Shown: positions 63,608 to 64,000 of the stretch, piece after piece
How positions within the stretch are numbered: the first letter of the stretch is position 1
Layout: each line of letters opens with the position of its first letter
Program-made: the position numbers and the translations under genes
Assembly (NCBI RefSeq): GCF_900109345.1
Contig: NZ_FNZN01000001.1
Coordinates: forward strand, 69,883 to 133,882
Length of the DNA stretch: 64,000 bases
Source of the DNA: Maribacter orientalis
GTDB lineage: Bacteria; Bacteroidota; Bacteroidia; Flavobacteriales; Flavobacteriaceae
Direction: 5' to 3'
Notes under the pieces: model-generated
What the model saw: the letters and a program-made list of their open reading frames with translations, nothing else
What the model was told of the DNA's origin: nothing
Databases searched by the model: none

Positions 63608-64000
63608 TTATTCATCTAATATGCTATCATCTGGTGTGATGATTTTCTTTAATGCTTTTTTAATTTCGTCTATATCATGCTTGATTTCCTGTTCAAACTT
63701 TTGTTCTTTTTCCTTTGTCGAAGTATTGAATACAATCAAATCTTCTTTGAACTCATGAGCGCGTTGGGCAAGCTTTTCTTTTAGTCTCGTATTTTTTTGT
63801 TCCAAACTATCCAAAGTTTTATGTAGTTTTTCCTGTTCTTTTTTATCGAATTTTGAAATCTTATCGCGAAGCTCCGTTACGCGATTTTCTGTATTTTTAA
63901 TGACTAACTCCGATTCATTTTTGAACTTTTCCCAGTCCTTTTTCACGGTAGTCTTTATATCATCTTTTGTCTCCTTTGCGACCACTTCTAAGTTTTCTTC
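63608..64000 (-). CDS. coiled-coil protein (5' end outside window)
   Basis: The frame is open through the right edge; the GTG at 63985 is only the first possible internal start. Highly charged heptad-rich sequence (NESELVIKNTENRVTELRDK, KKEQEKLHKTLDSLEQKNTR, EQEIKHDIDEIKKALKKIIT) with almost no glycine or proline, so a long coiled coil. Similar charged proteins in bacteria are stress-related apolipoprotein-like or structural. Function unknown. Confidence 0.6.
   Translation of the reverse strand, partial: EENLEVVAKETKDDIKTTVKKDWEKFKNESELVIKNTENRVTELRDKISKFDKKEQEKLHKTLDSLEQKNTRLKEKLAQRAHEFKEDLIVFNTSTKEKEQKFEQEIKHDIDEIKKALKKIITPDDSILDE

Overview
The window comes from a marine-type Bacteroidetes, most likely a Flavobacteriaceae. 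The evidence is AT-rich intergenic DNA, TonB-dependent receptors, ASPIC/UnbV-VCBS proteins, SusC-type signal peptides, near absence of Shine-Dalgarno sequences, and promoters carrying the Bacteroidetes -7 element TAnnTTTG. No rRNA, complete tRNA, CRISPR array or insertion sequence was recognised.

Bases 1-33 kb are an accessory/catabolic half. It holds a VCBS-ASPIC protein cut by the left edge, a DUF5009/HGSNAT-like acyltransferase, a GH31 glycosidase, a GC-richer Gfo/Idh/MocA oxidoreductase paired with a formylglycine-generating-enzyme-like protein, an amidohydrolase lipoprotein and an AraC-TPR regulator. Next come two tandem 37-residue peptides before an ankyrin lipoprotein, an acyltransferase, three beta-lactamase-fold serine hydrolases around a LytS/LytTR two-component system, CPBP proteases (one truncated), a cupin and a P-loop kinase. 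A block with an outer-membrane protein, a vanadium-haloperoxidase-like lipoprotein and a TonB receptor follows, then a BglX glycosidase. Three copies of a ~200-bp structured repeat ending in a tRNA-3'-end-like sequence and a terminator hairpin (about 9.7, 23.6 and 30.5 kb) lie in this half, two of them near truncated genes.

Bases 33-64 kb look like one functional island for energy-limited or oxygen-limited survival. It encodes glycogen breakdown (GT4/5-like glycosyltransferase, GH57-like protein, glycogen phosphorylase), lower glycolysis to D-lactate (glucokinase, class I aldolase, phosphoglycerate mutase, D-lactate dehydrogenase) and PEP synthase. It also carries a complete alternative N-type ATP synthase operon (atpDCQRBEFAG) whose c subunit has the Na+-ligand pattern, universal stress proteins, an MscS channel, FMN-binding PNPOx-like proteins, an MFS transporter and four paralogues of an unrecognised small helical protein family.

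The strongest observation is a shared control element. A TGAT-N4-ATCA palindrome (consensus about ATGATTTAAATCAT), resembling FNR/CRP-family boxes, occurs before ten transcription starts in the island. In nearly every case it sits 29.5 bp upstream of a TAnnTTTg-like -7 element, which puts the box at about -41.5, the class II activator position. No FNR/CRP gene lies in the window.

Several genes are decayed: a thiolase tail, a universal stress protein with two stops and an internal deletion, a DUF4010/MgtC gene, a third PNPOx-like copy, and a response regulator interrupted exactly at an A_AAA_AAG slippery heptamer.
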